DNA of 64,000 bases from Platycnemis pennipes (lineage: Eukaryota; Arthropoda; Insecta; Odonata; Platycnemididae), in NCBI GenBank assembly GCA_933228895.1, contig OW121858.1, positions 28,295,859-28,359,858 of the forward strand. The letters run 5' to 3'. Under the pieces are notes generated by a model. It was not told where the DNA came from. It was given only the letters and a program-made list of their open reading frames with translations, and did not search any database. The translations under genes were made by a program, and so were the position numbers. Numbering within the stretch: the first letter of the stretch is position 1; every line of letters begins with the position of its first letter. Shown one piece after another: positions 57,521 through 64,000 of the stretch.

Positions 57521-59381
57521 CATGTTCTCAGCATTATTGAGGAAACTCTTTATTTATCTCTCCTGGAGTGAAAAGAATATCAGTTATGTATATTTACAAT
57601 GGTCATGCTCATTTTTAACCAGAAAATGGTTATTAGGGAAATGTTTTTATGGCGCAAATTATCCCTGTCACCCTTTTAGTAAAGTTAATAATCACAAACG
57701 ACTTAATGCCAACCAGCAGCTGTATATATGTATATGGCATCCCAGTCTCATGCCTGTAATTGGAAAATGTGTCAGGTCGCCCTGACATACACATGAGTAT
57801 GTATATGTATGTATACACACATGAGTAAAGTGTAGGTTGTTAGGTAGGTGTATCTGTAGTATGCGAGGTACAACTAGTCATGGAGTGAGAACCTGGATCA
57901 TTTCCCTTTTTTTCAATTTTGTTCCATTGGGGAACAGTTGGGCTAATGGTTGGGGAACGGTTGGGGAACAGTTGGCAAAACGGACATACATAACGGTTGG
58001 CCAACCATTGCACCTAACCGTTCCCCAACGTTGGCCAAACCGTCTGTTCTACATGGGTGTCTATGCATTACCAAAATTTTAAATGAAAAGAAAGAGTTCA
58101 TTGATATCACATCATTTTGTTGCCAAACACAGTTATTCACTCCGCAATATAATGCAAACCAAACAAAACAGAACCTCACTTGGCATCAATTACAGGAAAA
58201 AGGTCCATATACCCCACTACAGTACCATATCTGCTAGCAGTAAAGTAACACTCATTGAAACTTCAAGGATCCTTCGTTCAACGATGTATGTTTTAACAAC
58301 TTCGTAACGTTACTGATAACATCGGAGAACATGTATTCTACGGTTGAGAAAATCTGTAAAGACAAAACGCAGATGACAGAAAAAAATGGATCTCTAAGCA
58401 GTCATTATTCTATTGCCTTTAATTTCAAAGTACACTTACCACTACGATACAGCCTCAGTACACAAGTACCTAGTGGATGAACCGGAACCAAATTATTCTT
58501 AAGAATAAATAATGCATAAGACAACTGTATATTATGTAACTAGAGTGTGAAAAAAATCTAAGATGATAAATTTCAACTACACTCCAATAAGATTCAGCAC
58601 ATGTTTATGTGTGTTTCTTGCGTTTCCATGTGGGTGCACGATTTAACAAAAGAAAACTGCCAAAGCAAGTGCAGCCAACTTGGCCTAATGAGGGGAATTT
58701 CTACCGGATGATATTGTTTAAGCTCAGTAATGGGCTGATAATGACGAAAGGATGTTTGCCGATGTACCAGTAATTCCGTTTTTTATAAATATTTAAACGG
58801 GTATCAAGGTGAACTATTGAAAACATATTATGTTAAATGTGTTTTGGTTGGTAATTTTTAGTTTCAAATTTGGTCAACAGCATCCGTCATTAGGACTTTA
58901 TCATCGTGTCTACATTAGGTCAATTCTTGGTCTACAGCAAACTTCAATCAGTGAAGTTATCTGTAGATGTTAAATTGACCAAATTTAGACGTCTACAATT
59001 TTTAGTATGCTCTCAGGGTCATAAAACCTGTGTGAATTCTTTAGTGAATAGATGAATCTCCCTCGCTAAAGATAAAGCTGAAACATTTTGATAGCCCCAC
59101 ACAATCGCATGATCTTGTTTCCCAGTTGAAAATATCTTTTCTAAACCATTTTTATTACCTTGCTATTATACTTTACCTCTCTAGGACCCTTTTGTTGGGA
59201 TTGCAAGGTTGCTGTCTCATTTTCTCCTGGGATAGCATCCACGATTACCTGAAGAGGTGGTGCTATATCATAATATTCTAAAACAAGTTCACCGCTGTTT
59301 AATTCATTTCATATTGCAACATCATATGAGATTTAAATATAAGTTTTTAAAATGGATTTTGATGTTTTTATTCCCACGCAG

Positions 59382-59504
59382 ATTCTTGTAAAGTCAGAAG
59401 AATGCAATGCTGTCGAGGATCCACTACACCCTGATGCATTCAAGAATATTGACAGTGAACACAGTAATCAGCCTGATGCAGAGGACCTCAGCCTTGATTC
59501 TAAG
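59382..59504 (+). CDS. Right ZAD gene, exon 3 (acidic linker)
   Basis: 41 codons, acceptor CCCACGCAG, donor GTGAGGAC, phase 0. It begins ILVKSEECNAVEDPLHPDAF and ends SLDSK, the orthologous position to 45251-45373. It has 12 differences in 41 residues against that exon, far more than exons 1 and 2. Later exons, including any fingers, must lie beyond the window or have been lost: none is recognisable on the plus strand up to 64000. Confidence 0.8.
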
Positions 59505-59999
59505 GTGAGGACTGAATTTATAAAATCAATATTTATTTCACACTTTACAAGTTTTTTCTGTAAAGCATTTACATGCAATATTTGCTCCCTCATGTTCACT
59601 AGAAGTCCTGATATCCTACATGAGTTATTAACTAAGCTTATAAATATAAGCTCAATTTTCTTCTAAGAGAACTGTAATTCTTCCAATTTTTCTCTATGTT
59701 CATGTTCTCTTTGCTCAAAATGCCAGTTTTAGACTCTCGCATATTTTAACCTGGAAAAATGAAAAATTTGGCCTGAAGGACCTCCTCTTGTATATCATAG
59801 CTCAGTGATTGTAGGTATTTCATATTCCGTGGCTGAGGGGTATCAGTTAAGATGCCCCCACTTATTTTTCTGTGCTGATTTCTAAAGTAAGCCCTTGGAA
59901 AGGTATTGGAATTTCACAGTGTTTCAACTATTTAAAAATCTGTTTCTACCCAAGTAAATTCATTTTTTAACCATGCAAGAGCTGACGGGATAGGTTTCT

Positions 60000-60480
60000 T
60001 ATTTCTCAATACTAAATGGAAAATTATGTACATAAATACAATTACATGTAATGGGTACATCCTGCTTTAGAGTGTACCAATTGACTTTGGGAGAATGCAA
60101 AGATTTAAGTTCTTGACGGACCACAGGACCTTTCTTGAAATAATCTGCCACATCCTTTGCCCTATTTTTCAGGTCTTTTACTTATTTTAGTGAACTTTGA
60201 ATTATTACGTTCAATGTGTGCCTGATGCAAGAAAAGTGGGTCCAGTGTAAAGTCCATACAGTGGATAAGATATTCACAGCATCCTCTTAATTGCACTACT
60301 CTTCTTGCACTACTGTACTAATTAAAGGCACTATTTTACTGTCTACTTCCAATTTTGTATTATTCAGAATCTCTTCTGCAAATAGGTAATGTTATTTGTC
60401 TTCCCTCGCTAAGTAAAGGCTGAGTCTGCTCGTCTACTTGCTCTTGTAGATAGAGCTACAGAATTAACCTGCAAGAGAAT
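60000..60480 (-). pseudogene. hAT transposase fragment
   Basis: Read on the minus strand in shifting frames: CIRHTLNVIIQSSL (the C-x-x-H-x-L-N motif of hAT transposases) at about 60215-60255. It is followed by DLKNRAKDVADYFKKGPVVR and WYTLKQDVP, the position of the usual QDVxTRWNS motif, here decayed. No termini or 8-bp duplication were identified. Confidence 0.65.
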
Positions 60481-63400
60481 GTGCTAACTATATTTTAGAA
60501 AAGCAGGAAGATGTTATTACCACAGGAGAATGAATACATTTACATGTCTTTTATGTGTTCTACTGCAGCTATATAATATGAAAAGGATATGATTTTGCAG
60601 GCACCACCTATTCTGTGCCAATAGTGGTAAATATGAAAATATAATTTAAATTTAGAGAGCTTTTATGAGGATGGCTACCACAAGGAAGTACAATTGTTTT
60701 GTTTGTGACTCCTAAAACTTACATGGCATAAGTACAATTGGATGCAACCACAGGAGTAAAATTTCCCTCTAATTCCAAAATAAAGCATAAAATGAATGAT
60801 TTAAATTGCACATTTACTTTAAGGTCTAAAGCCATGGCTTGTGAACTACAGTTATGTGTTGCAAAAGATTAGGGAAATTTATCAAGTGTTAGAGTCTGAA
60901 GGTATTTTATGAAATATATCATTTAAAAATAGAATTAAAATAAATATTATAGAAATAAAAAATTTTCTTCAAAGAGACATTATTTCTTATTACATGGACA
61001 CTCATGATGCCAACCAAATCACGTGACTTCAATCATCAGAATCAATGGAAGTTCCCACATCTAGTGTATGGCAACGCTTTTTCATTGAATACGGATTCGT
61101 TTACATTCACACTTTAAAGGCTTAATTTTATTGCATTCTATGGGTGGTTCCCACAACCAGAGCCCGAAAGCAAGCGATCAAGAGATCAATTAAATTACAT
61201 GATTTAACATTAGCAGATAGGAGATTTAACACAGCATTAATGAAAGGCATGGTTATATATGTCCCTCTGAGTGACAGCTCCCAGTACTTAACTCGGAGTG
61301 CCATCCACCCAACATCCAACAGTGGATCTGAGTAACTATGAAAAGTCACTGCCTCAGTTGGTATTCGAGCCTATGCTCCTTCACTTGTAAATCAAAGCTT
61401 TAAACATTAACAAAACCCTTTCCGAAATGGAAAAAATTAGTGTTCATTAATTGATAATGTACTTTTTCCACCGAGTGACATGTGAAACATTCAATTTTGG
61501 AGCAGTTAGTTTAGGAAATCGTACCAATACAATGCACTCTGGCATCAAATCCCAGTTGAGTAATAAATTAAAAAGAATCCAAACTGGCTGTGAATTCATT
61601 ATATGCCAGTAGCATAAGAATGATGATGTTTGTCAGTTACCTAGTGTGTTTGATGTAAAGGGCCCATCACAGGAATAGATGAAAATAAAGGAACAAACAT
61701 TTATTGCTCTCCCAGGCAAAGATAAAATAACTAGTAAATTAAGTTGAGAAAACAGCAAAATTAAACTTGTAAAATAAGAGTTTTAATGAAGTGAACAATC
61801 ATATGCCAGATAGCCCAGATGTGTTCATATCCTTTTTACATTTGGATAGCATCCATAGACAAAAACGATTCATGTATACCTGGAGTCATTTCATTAATGT
61901 GCACCAGCCATTGGCTGACTGTGAATGGACAAGATATCGACCATGGAAATGTCATCTAGGAAATACGGATGAGGATATATGACAGCACAGGAATACAATA
62001 TGGTGGCTGCTGCCTAGGTTCATATACCGCTTTCAAATATAGATTTCTCATGGATCTTATTATTCAACTTTATATGTTCCAGTGTAAAATTTACCTTTAT
62101 AATGGCTAAAATAAATCATGCGAATTATTGCGTGAATTCCCTGAATGCACCAGCATTTCCCACCATTCCACTAACTCCATTACGTTTTCCTTACGCAGCT
62201 GTAGTGGTTGACGTTTGCTTTTTGCTTGTCCTTTCAGTGATTGCTTCTCTGTGTAAAGGCCGCTTTACGTGATGCAGTTTTTCGTACATTTTCTTGTACA
62301 ATTGCTTGTATAAACTGAATGAAATTGTATGTTTGTCTGAATGGAATTAGAACAGGTTCTTTTTTCCATACAGTCATGTAGGCTGTCGGATACCATAGCC
62401 AAAAACCCTTCCGCAGACGTCTACACCTCGACTTCAAGACCCAACTATGCTACTTAAACAATTTTTTTCTTTGCAGACTTTGAGAATAATGAATGATCTA
62501 TTAATGAAGTGTATTAATTTTTCATTCGTTGCATTTCTCATTATTCTGTTGACCTCAGAAAATGTCACAGATGGGGCAAAATCAGTTTGGTCACTATCTG
62601 ACTTTACTTTGACACTCTCCCACCTTTTGAAATAAACTTCCTCACTTTGCGATTACATTCGAATACGTCATGGTCTTCATGTTTATATTGTAGGCATGAC
62701 TTAGGCATGACATTGGTAATGGATAGGTGTTGTCTCTCGGCCTTCTCCAGCATATCCCCATTGAGTTTCAGCTGCTTGATCGAGGACATGTTGACATGCT
62801 CCTTCCTCTGCTTCAGGATTTTCAAACCCTGAGAATGCTAATCATTGTCCCATGATATCAATGGTTTTGATTATGTATTTGCACACTGTAGAGCTTCTTT
62901 CCTGGAACTCTAGATGGAGTATAAGATCGTTATACTCGTTGTTGTCCAGTAGCGGTAATGGGAGGAGCACTTCATATATGTTGCTCACTTAATCCTTGAA
63001 TTTGAGTCAGTCAACGTTTCCCACCAAGCTTATCTTTGATGGGGAGTAAGGAAGACATCCTCATGTGCTGAATATTTGTCAGTGACTGATTACCTTTAGC
63101 ACCACTTATCAATCAAATCATGAAAGGGGGCCAATCAGCAATTTTAGAGGTATTCCATGAAAACGGGATCCATTCAGTAGCTCTGGAGTATATTCTCAGG
63201 TCTGCTGCTCTGATTTAGCATCGGTAAGATGAAGAAAGAGGGGGGTTTATATTGCAAGCGATTGCAGCTGTGGGAAGGAATGTGGAAATAATCTGGAGAT
63301 TTTCCAGTTACAGGTGTCTCCTCGACACGTGCACATAAGTGAAAGGCGAATGGAATTGACCCAGAACATGCATTCCTCCCCTACTCACGTAGGGGTTTAT

Positions 63401-64000
63401 TTGCAGCAATAAAGATGAAATGGTGAACACGGAAAAGTTCGAGTGATGCGACATGCGGAATGCTGAAAGAGGACTGGTTCTTCATTCCACTGGGAATGTT
63501 GGTTCAGATGTTCACGTTCCATGTGCTGTTGCTATGTGGTAGTCTTCTACGGTAGACGAAAAATAGATCTCAACTTCTGTGCAAATGGGATGCTCGCATC
63601 CAAGACAGAGGAGATATAGCATATATCTTGCAAATATTTAGTTTATATTTTAAAAAATTGGGCATTGATTAAAATCTCGCTGTATTATTGATCAAGTGCC
63701 GGCAATACCTTGGAATACAGACTCTTTATTTTTTAACTTATGTGACCTATCATGTGTAAAACTTTTACAAATACCTGAGGTAGTGTGACCTGTACATTGT
63801 TGGTCACCCTTCACATCAAGGTGGAAAAATGATCATGCTGTCTAGGAATCTCCTTATGTTCACTCTTAACCTATTGTCCAAACTCCATGTGTTTTAAGCG
63901 GCAGCTTATTTATCCTCTGTCCTTTATTGCATGACATGCAGCTCTGTTTACTATCATGTATCCTTCCCCTGTGTTTCCCCTGCCACACCCTCGAGGTGGC
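60481..64000. other. No recognisable gene; continuation of right ZAD gene intron or flank
   Basis: AT-rich. Around 62270-62340 there are TTGTACAATTG and GGCCGCTTTAC motifs that echo 20770-20870 (TACAATT and TAAAGCGGCC), suggesting an old copy of sequence from the satellite-bearing element. Small open frames here show no domain. Confidence 0.4.

Larger units (their letters stand above)
56571..58057. mobile_element. CCCATGTAGCACAG transposon with CCAACGTTGG arrays
   Basis: It starts CCCATGTAGCACAGACGGTT and ends AACCGTCTGTTCTACATGGG. TG is duplicated (56569-56570 and 58058-58059). Left of centre, four units repeat GTTGGGCCAACGTTGGG plus AACGGT (56590-56775); the right end has the same motif in inverse, near 57935-58040. 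The interior holds the region 57060-57520. No coding sequence is recognised. Confidence 0.88.
55890..59018. mobile_element. CCCTGAGAGCACA transposon with AGACGTCT motifs
   Basis: It starts CCCTGAGAGCACAAAGTTTGC-like sequence and ends TAGTATGCTCTCAGGG. The flanking dinucleotides are TT and TC, so one has mutated or the duplication is not kept. Subterminal GTAGAC/GTCTAC motifs and the full palindrome TTAGACGTCT occur at both ends (about 55988 and 58986), and a related ACGTCTAGATGT at 56013. It contains the element at 56571-58057. No transposase is recognised. Confidence 0.78.

Overview
This is an AT-rich, intron-containing, transposon-dense animal window, almost certainly from an arthropod and probably an insect. 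The evidence is GT-AG introns, a C2H2 zinc-finger array, and exons that read as the N-terminal zinc-finger-associated domain (ZAD) typical of arthropod transcription factors. Nothing bacterial is present. No species can be named from the sequence.

Layout. (1) 1-21.9 kb is repeat DNA. A large inverted duplication (left arm 1-~3.96 kb, right arm ~5.1-14.2 kb) has a 21-bp minisatellite on both sides of its apex. Its arms contain a DNA transposon that carries a 576-bp satellite, about 12 units in the right arm. The right arm is further interrupted by a 3.2-kb transposon full of AAGCTT palindromes, and one satellite unit is split by a 486-bp element with a 5-bp target duplication. (2) 22.2-32.8 kb (minus strand) holds a zinc-finger gene: a large C2H2 exon (12 canonical fingers) and three or four upstream exons. 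Its introns and flanks contain Gypsy and piggyBac remnants, a SINE with a 14-bp target duplication, and a 2.3-kb element with a decayed CRHH-type transposase. (3) 34.2-39.9 kb is a three-level nest: hAT shell (8-bp duplication), then a CCCAGACAGCACAG element (2-bp duplication), then a pogo/Tigger-like element (TA). (4) 41.5-44.3 kb has piggyBac-type elements flanked by TTAA. (5) 44.4-59.8 kb is a second inverted duplication: two head-to-head ZAD genes with matching exon 1/2/3 structure. One intron 2 is filled by a Copia remnant that itself contains a 2.8-kb element; the other is filled by two nested DNA transposons. (6) 59.8-64 kb has one decayed hAT fragment and otherwise nothing I recognise.

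The most notable pattern is a set of at least five elements or element ends sharing termini of the form CCC[A/T]NNNAGCA(CA). Three have clean 2-bp target duplications. Each carries its own subterminal array built on a different short palindrome (AAGCTT; TACAATTGTA; CCAACGTTGG; CTTACGTAAG; AGACGTCT). This looks like one transposon superfamily whose recognition motif has changed from family to family. The second notable pattern is in the head-to-head ZAD pair: exons 1 and 2 are almost identical (2 differences in 102 residues) while exon 3 differs at 12 of 41, as expected if gene conversion keeps only the DNA-proximal end alike.
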